Source: Suillus spraguei
Lineage: Eukaryota; Basidiomycota; Agaricomycetes; Boletales; Suillaceae
Direction: 5' to 3'
NCBI GenBank assembly: GCA_016800925.1
Contig: JABCPU010000169.1
Location: 1 to 64,000 of the forward strand
DNA: 64,000 nucleotides
Shown piece after piece: positions 1 through 10,769 of the stretch; the stretch's first letter is position 1, and each line of letters begins with the position of its first letter. A program made the position numbers and the translations under genes. The notes under the pieces were generated by a model. That model was not told the origin of the DNA. It saw only the letters and a list, made by a program, of their open reading frames with translations, and made no database searches.

Positions 1-600
1 CAATCCGCATGCACTGACTAAGACACCCCTTCCACATCACCACTGTTGATGGAAGTCACTCAAGAGCTGGGAAGGTCTCCCACTACTGCACCCTGTTTAT
101 TCACCTGGACAAACAGGTCATGTATGGAAAGCTCAATGTCATGCAACTTTCCAAACACAATGATATCCTTCTTGAAAAGTGTTACAGTTGTATGTGCCCC
201 TATTCATTTTTCGTCTCCTTTACCTTGTATATTATGTAACATGACTTTGACTCATATGCTCAACGCATCTGTACTATAGTCGCCTTCCCTCTTTGGATAC
301 ACACTTACGTTCTCACGTCTCTCTTGGTCCGTGTGCACATATTGGCTTATTTAAGCACGTTGTATTATGCTTGTATACCTTACTTTAATCTTACTGGGTT
401 TTACCTGGAATATCCTTCACTTAGGTCTCCAACCTAAGTCGTCTGAATCGTCTCTAAGTCTAAGCACTCCTTAGCCTTAGTCTCTATTCTACCAGATTGT
501 CTTAGAGTTGCGACTCTTTGACTGAACCCTTGATCCTACCTACTTGTTCTCTTTTGAACATAGTCGAACCTCCCAGTAGACGTCTGTGTCTTATCACTGT
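1..600. other. Left edge, decayed DNA
   Basis: No intact gene is seen. The stretch probably continues the decayed Plavaka transposase that becomes recognisable from about 600, but I cannot align this part to the family by eye. Confidence 0.3.
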
Positions 601-2349
601 CGCTGGTGATGCCACCCCAGTTTGTAACACACTATAAATCATGAGCCAAATGAAGCAGACCTTCAGGAAATTCAGCCACATGCTGTACTCCCAACAGTGC
701 ATCAGACAACAATGACAATGACAATGAAGTTGATGATGGGCCAACAAATATTGAAGCACATGTTGAATTGGCAAAAACACCTCGTAAGTGATCTAGCCTC
801 TTTTTCTAATTGATCTAACATACTATTCAGAGCACAAACGTGCTTGCACAGTCACTGCATTAGCAGTTGAATTGTCAATTCCCCAACTCCCCAGCCTTCT
901 GTGATGTTTTCTGTTTAGTCAACTTAATCCAGACAATCCTTGCAAGCCTTCTGAAGTTTCGCTCTCTCATTGTCCCCAATACAATAAAAAAATAAGTGTT
1001 TTCAACTCTGCATGCTCAAGGTTCTTTGTCCTGAGCGATATAAGTGGTATTGGGGGCATGCATCAAGAGTATATATGTGCATGTCCAATGTGGAGAAATG
1101 AGCACCCTCATTATGATTGTGTGTTTGTCAACATGAACCCAGGTCTTGACGGAATGAGAGGTATGGACATTGCATGAGTGCTGACCTTTTCTTTTACATA
1201 CTGTTAGCAACCTAGCCAGGCGCTCTATCAAGAGTGGCAGCCCATGAGTATTGGTCTCCTAGCACGGAATGCGCTAGTTGCATTGGTTGGAGGTGGGCGC
1301 TACGCGCTGTCTCACAACCTACGTCACAGAGACGAGGTTCTTGACAACAATCCAAGACGTAGAAGTGATGAGCTTCTACAAAGTTCGAATAGAGACAATA
1401 AGCTTATGAAAAGCTTATCGAAAGGAAGTTCAGGGTCGAAGATCAAGTAATTCAAGTTAAAGAAGTACAAAGGCTATCTGCGCGTATTTATATGTAAGAT
1501 TGAAGCAGAGCACGAATATGTAAGTATTGCTAGATTAAGTATGAAGTCAGATAGCCAATAGTAGAACGCATGCTCATAGATGAGTCAGAGGCATATGAAC
1601 CAATGAATGCATGCATGTGCGAAAGGGAGTCATAGGTGTGGAGCTGAAGGTATAAAAGGTACAAGCCAATGAGGCGACGCACGAGTCATAGGTAAATGCA
1701 AAGGAAAATATAAAAGGAAATACGACACCAGACACAGTCCTTGAGCCAGAGGGCTGTTTGTGTGAACCATGGGGTAGCGCGTGTTGAAGCGCAGAGGGAA
1801 GCGTCTAATGCAACAGAGGTGCTTGAGATGTGAGAAGCGCGAGGAGCGTGAAGAGTGCATATGAGTGCGAGGGGTACCAGAAGAGTGCGCGGTTAGCAAT
1901 GATGGAGGAGGCGAGCATAGGCAAGGTAAGGAGTGACCATGGCAAGCCAGACGTGGTAGCGGAGGATGAGGATGGAGGCCTCGTCAGGTCAAGAGTAGAT
2001 GGCAATGCATAGGAGGAAAAATGATAGTAGGGGTGCAAGAAGGTGTTCTTGTAACACATACAAGGCTGAACTATACTCATGCGCAGTCATGAGATGGTTC
2101 AATAAGGTTGGAGATTCACCTGACGATGACACTGGAATGTGGATGGTGCGGCCTGCCCATAATGTCAACAACTCTCCCCATATTTCTATCATCCATATTG
2201 ATTCAATTTACCATGCCACACACCTCATTCCAGTATATAGTACTCAACCCATTTCTCTGCAACATCAGCACTATCAAACTTACAATGTTTTTCACACATT
2301 CTATGTTAACAAATATGCAGATCATCATGCTTTTGAAATCGCATTTTAG
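600..2349 (+). pseudogene. Plavaka-type DNA transposase, C-terminal remnant
   Basis: Broken C-terminal part of a Plavaka transposase, a CACTA-related family common in agaricomycetes. Recognisable pieces are a stretch ending ELAKTP-like with a probable intron at about 784-830, a SDISGIGGMHQEYI-like stretch at about 1035, FVNMNPGLDGMRGMDIA before 1175, then CAVMRWFNKVGDSPDDDTG and a C-terminal YVNKYADHHAFEIAF ending at 2349. The reading frame is broken by TGA at 902-904 and TGA at 1175-1177. At the second site I recall the family having Arg, so a CGA-to-TGA transition is likely. A solo LTR at 1202-2056 splits the gene; removing it with one 5-bp duplication brings the flanking frame back in register. 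The N-terminal part is missing or unrecognisable. The assignment rests on recalled family motifs. Confidence 0.75.
1202..2056. mobile_element. Solo LTR of a retrotransposon
   Basis: 855 bp starting TGTTAG and ending GTAACA, so the ends carry the usual TG...CA with an inverted TGTTA/TAACA. It is flanked on both sides by CATAC (1197-1201 and 2057-2061), a 5-bp target site duplication. A TATAAAAG box lies inside at about 1651, as expected for an LTR promoter. No gag or pol reading frame lies between the ends, so this is a solo LTR left by recombination. It sits inside the Plavaka remnant and is younger than it. Confidence 0.85.
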
Positions 2350-2539
2350 CCTTCTTTTGTATGGTCCTTGCTTATTATACTTAAATCAAACTTTTTTGAA
2401 CTTCACGCATAAAGTTGTTTGCATGCTTGAACCACTTTCTAATAAGTAGAAAAAGCAACCTCAAAGGTAGTTTAAAAATATCGTCCGTGAGCATTAAGTA
2501 AGATAAGGCTAAATAAGGATCCGGTGAAATTACTGATGC

Positions 2540-2703
2540 GTATAAACACCCTTATCTAATATCGAGTGAACCTTGTCAGAAAAGGAAATCATTTCAGGAA
2601 TATCAGCTGTAGGTTCCTGGACAGAACAGAGCCTCTCCCAGTTCGCGAGTCGCGGACACCTGAACATACAAGTGCAGTTTGAATTATGACACGACAGTCA
2701 AAG
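2540..2703. repeat. Direct repeat, copy A
   Basis: About 165 bp beginning GTATAAACACCCTTA and ending ACGACAGTCAAA. A diverged second copy in the same direction starts 311 bp later. It contains a TATAAA-like start. No coding potential is seen. Confidence 0.7.
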
Positions 2704-2850
2704 GACATCCTGGACATGGCTTACATAAATGCAACACATAGGCCGCGATGATCGACCAATGGTGCGCTTGGGAGAGATGGAGAAATATTGAGAGTGGTGG
2801 AATGGAAGAGAGACTGGACACACAAACCAAAGACTTTCAAGTTATCAACC

Positions 2851-3016
2851 GTATAAACACCCTTACTTATCTCAGGCGAACGTTTTCAGAAAAGGAAATC
2901 ATTTTAGGCACATCAGCTGGAGGTTCCTGGGCAGAACCGACTTGGCTTCTGAAACTTCGCAAGTCGCGGACACATAAACATACAAGCGCAGCTTGAATCA
3001 TGATACGACAGTCAAA
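2851..3016. repeat. Direct repeat, copy B
   Basis: Diverged partner of the repeat at 2540-2703, with small indels and substitutions. It lies about 500 bp upstream of the first aspartic protease, so it could be a duplicated upstream region, but nothing shows a regulatory role. Confidence 0.7.
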
Positions 3017-3523
3017 TATATGCTTGTGAGTTTATCCTTGGTTTATCCATTACTTGAACTCGACTAATTGTGTCTCAGGCCTGCAGCCGCGTCAGTGCCT
3101 CGGCTGCAAGATTAGCGTGACAATAAATATTTTTGGACTCCGGGAAATACGACAAGCTCTTTGTGTCGCATTTGATACTGCCGATGACTTCAGTTTCAGC
3201 CAGCAGTTACTGTTATGTTCTGAACTTCTGTCACTAACATCAAAGTTGTCAAGGCATTTACAGCGCACATCCAGCAGCACGTCAGCCTCCAGCACATTAT
3301 CAATGCGGGTAGCCATTTGATGGGCTTCAGCTACTAGGACAGCCTCCTCGCTACTCGTGAGAGCTGCCATGTGTGCAGCCGTTCTTTACGGTCCCACAGA
3401 GTGTCCGTGCTCTTAAATACGCGATCTGTGATTCTTGGTCATTCTCACCTTGCAGCTCTTCCCCATGCTCAGTTGTATTATAATCCGGTCACTCTCCTTG
3501 TATTCCTATGCTCAGCTCCTCTC
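3017..3523. other. Intergenic region upstream of protease 1
   Basis: No recognised gene. A 92-codon ORF on the - strand (3092-3370) starts with ATG but resembles nothing I know and has no supported exon continuation. Confidence 0.3.
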
Positions 3524-5401
3524 ATGACGCTTCTGTCATTGGCCATCAGTTTCATCGGTTTGCTCTCTGTCGTATCGGAGGTGGTAGGAGCACCTCAGGG
3601 GTATGCACCATCTGCTGGACACTTTATTCCTTTGACACGGAGGACGCAGCCTTCGCGGAATGTCTCAGAATGGGCAGAGTATGCCAAGAACCTGCGGGAT
3701 GCCACAATCGCCAAGTACTCTTCACAACCTAGTCAAAAGCGAGGAATGGGCGAGAACTTGTATGCTAAACTATGTAACCTGAGTGCGATACTAATCTTTG
3801 ATGAAAAGGATGGTTAACCAGGGGCTGGACACAAAGTCTGTCGTGTATTCTACCTCTGTCCAAGCGTACTCAATTCCCACAGCTTCTACGGATCCCTGGC
3901 TGTCGGTACACCACCTTACCCATTTGACGTGATTTTAGACACCGGATCCTCGTGCGTCGTCAACTCACGCAGCAATGGATCTATCTAACATTCTCCCCAG
4001 AGATATGTGGATTGCCTCGTCTGAATGTCAATCCACGTGTGAAGGAACGAGCAACTTTGACTCGTCGAAATCCTCTACGTTTAAAAGTATGAACAAAAGC
4101 TTTATTATCACCTATGAGAAAGGTTATGCAACAGGTACCGTCGGGCAAGATGTTGTTCAAATGGCTGGTTTTATAATTTCCGACCAAACATTTGGTAAAT
4201 TCAACTAGTCATCGTCATACAACTTATTGTCCAATACTGACGCGTAATAGCGGTAGTGACAACTACCGCGGCGAACTTCTTGCAAAATCCTGTTACCGGG
4301 GTCTTTGGTCTCGCATGGCAGCCACTCGCAGCCTCTGGTGCCATGCCATTTTGGCAAGCACTTGCAAGTAATGGCCAATGGAGTCAACCTTTAATGGCTT
4401 TCCAGTTGACTCGGTAATCATATCCTTGTCATGCCCACGTGCTCCACTTACGGTGAATAATTTAGCTTTTTAAATGTCAGCCAAGCTGGCGCACTGGAAC
4501 CTGGGGGCTCTTTTACAATGGGTGCGCGAGAATTCAAATCATCCCTGGCATGTTTCACCTTTATTTTTAGGATATACAAACGAGAGTTTATACACCGGGA
4601 CGATTGACTACCAGGATTTTCCCGATATCCAAGTCTCGTACTGGATTCAAAAAATTACTTGTGAGTTCCAATGCAATCTTACTTTTGTTTGTATTGCTCA
4701 AGTACCTGGAAAGCGATGACTGTGCAAGGAAAATCCATATCTTTGCCAAACGGCAGTGCATCTTATGCCGTCATTGATACCGGTACGACACTCGTGGCAG
4801 GGCCTGCGGCTAGTATCGCAGCCATTTACGCTCAGATCCCTGGATCTCAGCCTGGAACGGGCAGTTGGGAGGGATTCTACAGTTACCGTAAGTCTGACAT
4901 ATCTCTCTGGATCAAGGGGACCGAAACTCTATAAAAAGCTTGTGACACTACTGTTGTTGTGGAGATCTCATTTGGGGGGCCCAATTGGTCGATCAGCCCC
5001 AGTGACTTCGACTTCACATCCACAGGACCCGATTCGGATGAATGCTATGGCGCATTTTACGCAATACCCACATCTAATGGCCCTTCCTGGATCGTGGGCG
5101 ACACATTCTTGGTATGTTTTCTTAGCGCGCATATCCACATTTGATAAATAATACTGCAAGATAGAAGAACGTTTATTCGGTGTTTCGATACAGTCCCCCG
5201 TCTGTCGGATTCGCGGCACTGTCTGAAATTGCACTCGCAATGAACGGCAAAGTTGGAGCAATACCTTCCGCTACACTCGGTGGCAATTCAGCAATGTTTA
5301 CTTTAGAGTCAAGCGAGGCACCCCCAACACGCACCTCTAGTCCAGTTGCATTCATCATTTCCGTATTCATCGCTACCTTGGTGTCATTTGTACAGTCATG
5401 A
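3524..5401 (+). CDS. Aspartic protease (peptidase family A1), probably GPI-anchored, paralog 1
   Basis: Pepsin-like aspartic endopeptidase of 472 aa, secreted and likely held at the cell surface. Ten exons: 3524-3759, 3809-3835, 3883-3951, 4001-4194, 4251-4413, 4466-4521, 4571-4660, 4714-4887, 4939-5111, 5165-5401; phases agree throughout. The first exon codes a signal peptide (LAISFIGLLSVVSEVVGAP) and a propeptide ending near QKRG. The first catalytic Asp is in VILDTGSS, split by intron 3, and the second in AVIDTGTT in exon 8. The C-terminus has a Ser/Thr-rich stretch and a hydrophobic tail (FIISVFIATLVSFV), as in GPI-attached or membrane-tethered fungal A1 proteases. The start was chosen because it begins directly with the signal peptide. 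The next paralog follows 518 bp downstream on the same strand. The reading frame is intact. Confidence 0.9.
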
Positions 5402-5919
5402 TGACGCGGTTCGGGACTAGTACTTACTGGTGCGTTTCATTACGTGCCCCACAGGCCTAGGCACAGCCCTCTCGGATCAACCAAAGGGTTGCTGTGCTCA
5501 GATCGTGTTCACTGCTTAGCTAGTCATCTTTACCTGCTGGATGTTGCTACATGTTGTAATTGCAGGGTGCGCATTTCGCCACCAGAACACACAATTTACT
5601 GTAGCTGGTCGCCAGACAGTGGCAGACTTATGGCACAATGTGTTTCCGATGAGTGCGAAGCTCACAGGGTCTTGCACCCTTTGTGGCTATGTAAGAAAAA
5701 CGTCCCGAAAGGTACCCGGCCTTGGCAATGTCGGAAGCTTAAGCTGCGGCGGCTGCGGACAAATGCGCAGTGCTGAGCGCACATCAAAATGTATTTCAGG
5801 ACAACTAGGGCACACTCTTCCTATACATTCATTACTCCTCAAGCCTCATCCTCCACTGGTCTCTGGGCTTAGACCTTCTCTAGCAACTCAACAATTAAAG
5901 CTGAGGCTCAAGTCTTGGC
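5402..5919. other. Intergenic region between tandem proteases
   Basis: 518 bp between paralogs 1 and 2. Open frames here are not supported by splicing or by any family resemblance; nothing else is seen. Confidence 0.4.
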
Positions 5920-7790
5920 ATGATACCATTAATCTTTCTTGCATCCCTCTTAACACTACCTGCGGATACATTCGGAGCACCGACAGACGTAGTTCCAGCC
6001 CAGGGTCAGACCATCTCCCTTGTGAGAAGGAACCAACCTCGAGACGTCGTCGAATGGGGCGCTTTGGCGAAGAGCCAGAGAGACAATTTGATAGCAAAGT
6101 ATAGCAGCTCGACAACAAAGAAAAGAAGCACTGGTTACAACTTGTGCGTAGCATTTTAGCAGGTAATATCTTTACTGAATGCAACTTTTCTTCAGGATTG
6201 TCGACCAGCTGTATGATTCTAGGTAGGCGTTAGATATGTTCTCCAATGTGCATGATTCCCTAATTGAAGCGTCCACACAGCTACTATGGTTCATTGGCTA
6301 TTGGTACCCCTGCGGTGTCCTTTGACGTCATATTAGACACGGGCTCTTCGTAGGTTCCAGCGCAGTTGACATGTTGACATAATTCAGTAATGCATCATGA
6401 CAGTGATCTCTGGGTCGCTAGTTCTACTTGTGGAACTTCATGCGGGTCTATTGCAACCTACAACCCATCGTCTTCATCAACTTTCCAGAACCTTTCTACG
6501 GCATTCAATATAGAGTATGGTTCGGGTGCTGCTGAGGGCTATGTTGCAAAGGACATGGTGCAAATGGCGGGATTCTCCGTTTCCGATCAAGGTTTCGGTC
6601 AGGATATCTTCTCACTAACAGGTTCGCTGGCGTTTACTTACGTACATTACAGCTGTTGTGGACGAAGTGTCGAAAGATTTGCTGACATCACCGGTCTCTG
6701 GCTTGCTTGGTTTGGCCTGGCAAAGCTTAGCAAGTTCAGAACAGATGCCCTTGTGGCAGACTTTGGCCTCCAGTAATGCTTGGAGCTCAGCTCTCTTTGG
6801 TGTTCAGCTCACTCGGTGACAATATTTGCTCTCTGAGATGAAGTGTACGACTAACATGGCACAGGTACACAAATGATTCTTCCGCCCAGACACTCGAGCC
6901 CGGAGGAGTCCTTAACATGGGTATGAGACGTCTCTCACCGTGAAATATCTACTCAAACAAAACTGCTTTCAGGTTACACAAACAGTAGTTTGTACACCGG
7001 CTCGATTGAATACATCATATCCCCGGAACTCCTTCATATTGGTATTTACCATTGACATGTAAGTGGTTTAGCAACTGATACAAGTATGCTCACTTATTCT
7101 AATCCAGCAATAACGGTGCAAGGCAATTCCATTTCTATTACTTCAGGAACAACAGCTGCTATCGACACTGGCACGACCAATATAGCCGGTCCATCTAGCT
7201 CAATTGAAGCTATCTACGCGCAGATTCCCGACTCGCAACCTGCCACAGGTGAATGGGAAGGGTATTATAGCTTCCGTAAGCCAACCTCTTGAGCATCGCG
7301 AGGTCAAGTGACTCAACGCCCATCCAGCATGCTCGACGACTGTAAACGTAGAACTGTCATTCGGTGGCACTAATTGGTCGATAAGTGCAGCAGACTTTGC
7401 CTTCACACAAACCAGTTCAACAGAATGCATCGGCGCATTCTTTGAAGCAGATACTGGTAGTGGGTCCCCCTCTTGGATCATCGGCGATGCTTTCCTGGTA
7501 TGTAGCAATGATAAACGGCCCTCAAGTTCTACAGCACTGACCTTTTTTTCATATTCCATTAGAAAAATGTGTATTCTGTCTTCCGCTACGATCCCGCTTC
7601 GATTGGATTTGCCAGTCTCTCGAGTGTTGCAATTGCTGAAAATGGCGCTGGAGGCACCGTTCCTTCCGCAACCATTGGTACAGTGTCTGCAGCGGTCACC
7701 GACACAAGCGATGCCCCACGTAGATATGTACTGAGCGCATCATTCTCTACTCTTATTTTCGTCGCTGTCTCGGTAGTGCTCCTCTTTTAG
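5920..7790 (+). CDS. Aspartic protease (family A1), paralog 2, with one apparent frameshift
   Basis: Tandem paralog of the protease at 3524-5401, about 461 aa. Exons: 5920-6143, 6196-6222, 6281-6349, 6404-6597, 6653-6815, 6865-6920, 6973-7058, 7108-7275, 7328-7497, 7563-7790. Exons 2-6 have exactly the same lengths as in paralogs 1 and 3 (27, 69, 194, 163, 56). Signal peptide MIPLIFLASLLTLPADTFGAP; catalytic motifs VILDTGSS and AAIDTGTT; C-terminal hydrophobic tail ending VAVSVVLLF. Exon 7 is one base short: at about 7013 the sequence reads GAATACATCAT, where paralog 3 has EYHN and a CC would keep frame. With that base the model is open to the end. This is either a real -1 mutation, which would make it a pseudogene, or a sequencing error of the kind seen in four other genes here. 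Confidence 0.85.
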
Positions 7791-8825
7791 TTTTGGTGCT
7801 ACCTGCATTTACCTTCCTAATGAGGGACTCATCTTTACGGGACTAACAGACACTCACAAATTTATGGACCACGCTTACTTGTAATCAATATAGTCATATG
7901 ATGTGTTGGAAGATATAGTTATAACTTATTACTGGCCAGTCCCTTGTATCGAGTTTTATAAAGCACGAAATGCCGCCGAAGCTCCACAAATTTCTGTCCA
8001 CCAGGTCATGCTGGTTCTGTCGCGGCTCTTTCCGTTCATCATATCAGGCCTTTGTACACTACCGTCTTCTGTGTTGTCATTCTTCTAGCTCTTTCATTCA
8101 CTACCATGGTAACTTCCGCTTCTGAACAATCACTTTCCTCGCGCGGATCTCATTCAAAACCTCGCAACAATCATTTGGGACGAACTTCATGACCTTTACT
8201 GTGCAATCTGCAATCGTCCATGAATACCGTTCGGAGACAATGCCTTCATAAGTTTGAGATATTTTCGGCAGGGAGGTCTTATTGTCAGCGGAACAGGAGA
8301 GACTGCAACTCTCGCAGCGTCGGTAAAGCCATCGACATTATAGCATAGCATTCGCATAATGAGTCTCAACACGGCAATTCGGACCATGGGGTATCGACGA
8401 ACATAGAATCTCAGTTGAACAATCCCAGCGTACTTCCTCATTGCCTAAATCTCAAACAAAACTGCATTTGTGCCAATGAGACCTGGGTGAGCGAGATTGC
8501 ACTGCGTCGTCAGTTCTCAATGCATTCGAAAGCCACAGCATTCACTGCATCAAATTTTCGTTACATGAGTGAGAACGCGAAGAGTTTTTGTATCAATATT
8601 GCATTTCCTGTCTTGCTACTGTAGAAGTATCATCCGAGATTTGACCGAAGGCATGTCCTTATGTAGTTGTAAGTATGTAGTAACCTGTTGCTGGCGACTA
8701 CAAAAATTTATACTCCAAACCAATGCCACGTCATTGCACAACTAAATTAGTTTCATCAGAAGTCTACAAGGGTAACAACGAACGCGAACAGAAATAAAAA
8801 ATATACAGCTCCGAGAGTCAAACTT
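7791..8825. other. Intergenic region
   Basis: About 1 kb without a gene I can support. An 81-codon ORF on the - strand (8196-8441) is unrecognised. Confidence 0.3.
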
Positions 8826-9170
8826 CTACGGCGTACGGTCCTGACAGTACCCATCATCCTGTGAAACAGAAGCCACGTCTTTGACATGTAAAATGATCTC
8901 ATGGTCTGACGTCATCCTCTGGCATTCTTTGATATGCTGGTGGGCTGTGAAGATGCTCCAAAAAGTTATCCGATATGAAGTCAGGCGGCCCGACGAGACA
9001 ATGATCCAGACGGAATAAAAGTCGTCCGTGTTAGACCGAAGCCCATCTGCTTTGATTCCATACGTGAAATGGATGTCCCGAGCTGGACTAATACACCTCT
9101 GCTTGACTCCTGTGACGCCTTGTAATAGAGTGGGATGCACGGTAGATACAGTCTACAGTTCGCAACTTCA
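8826..9170 (-). pseudogene. Fragment of a HET-family gene (C-terminal part)
   Basis: Short relic of the C-terminal region of the WD40-TPR-HET gene found at 32055-36140. On the - strand, pieces in shifting frames match it: ANCRLYLPCIPL against AHRRLHLPCIVF, YGIKADGLR against YALKSDGLR, and SDHEIILHVKDVASV against SDHDIIAQVRDVASV. The order of the three pieces is kept and the frame changes between them, so it is dead. The HET core, TPR and WD40 parts are absent. Confidence 0.75.
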
Positions 9171-9578
9171 CCTGCTTTCGGTTTCGCAGTGATACAGATA
9201 TTGCCAGGGAGCCCGCGACCAAGATCAAAAAAAATTTCCCTCATTTTCCTGGCATGGGAACAACCAATGATGCCAGCAGCCAGATAATAATCTTGAAGAG
9301 CTCGACTCTGATTTTTTTTTTCGCGCGGCCGTCGGCCTGAATGGAGTGTCACTGTGTCGGACTGAGCGATCTTATTCTGCATGTTCACGGTGCCAGCGTG
9401 AATGCTGAGTTTGAACTAGGGAATAGATTTATACGGGCAGCAGATGTGCGTCAGGCCATCAGCACAGAACGACAAACAGACCCGTGCTTCTAGCTTGACA
9501 CTCGCTTAAACTCGCACTTTTTGACGGTAAGAGTTTACTCACCAACCGAAGATCCAACTCATGACACTGGTGGTCTAG
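9171..9578. other. Intergenic region upstream of small secreted protein
   Basis: No gene is seen. Presumably contains the promoter of the gene at 9579; no clear TATA box. Confidence 0.3.
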
Positions 9579-9788
9579 ATGAACTTCTTGACAGTCATTC
9601 TCCTGGCATTAACAATTGTCAGTCCACTTGGCGTGCGAGCCACGTCCGACTCAGAGACTACAGAAATCTTATGCAACTGGGCTCCGTGCGGGTACTTGTG
9701 CGCGGGAGTTACCCAGTTCACCGGAGATTGCATCTCCGAAGATGGCACCCCTGGAATCGAGCGTTGTTGTGAAAATGTTGTGCTTTAG
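9579..9788 (+). CDS. Small cysteine-rich secreted protein
   Basis: Single-exon ORF of 69 aa. The first 21 residues (MNFLTVILLALTIVSPLGVRA) form a typical signal peptide. The mature part of about 48 aa holds six cysteines in the pattern C-x4-C-x3-C, a single C, then CC, a spacing compatible with three disulfides. No catalytic motif is visible and I do not recognise the family. Such proteins are common in fungal secretomes and some act as effectors or antimicrobial peptides; for this one no role can be inferred. It sits alone between a HET-gene fragment and the LRR gene. Confidence that it is expressed is moderate, because the ORF is short and has no intron to support it. Confidence 0.55.
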   Translation: MNFLTVILLALTIVSPLGVRATSDSETTEILCNWAPCGYLCAGVTQFTGDCISEDGTPGIERCCENVVL

Positions 9789-10769
9789 TGGAGTGGCGTC
9801 GGGGAAGTATTGTGACGCAAATGAGGGGTTTGAAGATGTCAGCGATGGAACACGTCCTAGAAATCAAGTAGATCGCATCCTTCCGCCCGAGGTATCAGGG
9901 TCTTAAAGAACAAGTTATTCCATGATACAGGCAATGGGGCAGGATAAGATATGTGGTCAGAATAACAGTAAGTTTAGCACTTGAGATGGGAGAAGTTCAA
10001 CCGACATGCCATCCCATGGCGCTGGAACTTAGATTTCGTGCTGAGGCCTGAGGGCCACCTGAAGGTACCAAGTTTCAGAGTCACGACTCGTGCATCCGAT
10101 CATCCACCTACTCCAATATATTTTTACTCAATTCTAGCTTTCCCTCCTCTTTAGCTTGGGCCGTAGTGAGTTGGGCTTGCATGAATTATCGGCAAACTCA
10201 CTCATGTATGGTTTAAACTTGTCCGAAGTGTGTCAAAAAACTCGTTGATCGCTTGTGGATTGACTGCAGAGGGTAAATTTGCAGTCTCATTACTGAAGGT
10301 GATACTATTACCTGTGCAATGTTGTCCGGAATATCACTTGGTTCACTAACAACAGTGGCATCCGCAACTGCAGATGGAGGCGGCGATGATCTAGAAGCCA
10401 TACTGTGGCGACTTGAAGGCGCTATGACATGTAGTGACCGCTATTTGGCGGCCTCTGGTATGTGTCGACGGTAAACAAGTTGCAAACGCAGCGACTAGTA
10501 TAAGCGCATCTGTCTGGTATCACTCCAATGACAGCTGAGGGATTTGGAATCCTAATCTGTCAATATCATGAAGTTAGTTGTAGTTATCGGTGGAGGCAAA
10601 GACACGTAAATGCGAAGCAGAATTCGAAGTCATCACAATTCAGTTGTAAGGCAGTCACTATCATGATGCAAAAGGTATGATATATGTATATTATACAGGA
10701 TGGTGGAAACAGATACTATACAAATTGTCACAATATGAAGTGTCTCGATTGTTCGTGATTCAAATACCT
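9789..10769. other. Intergenic region with a possible small - strand gene
   Basis: No firm gene. On the - strand, 10401 down to about 10200 reads ATG then a Ser/Pro/Val-rich stretch, and in a second frame NPQAINEFFDTLRTSLNHT before a stop. The two pieces could be one short coding region joined by an intron or by one missing base, but no splice pair I tried joins them in phase. Confidence 0.25.

Noticed and set aside
3092..3370. 92-codon ORF on the - strand upstream of protease 1
   Set aside because: Begins with ATG and has even composition, but no recognised motif and no supported continuation.
7853..7870. 18-bp exact match CTCACAAATTTATGGACC shared with 26153-26170
   Set aside because: No extension beyond the match and no structure around it; a decayed repeat is possible but cannot be supported.
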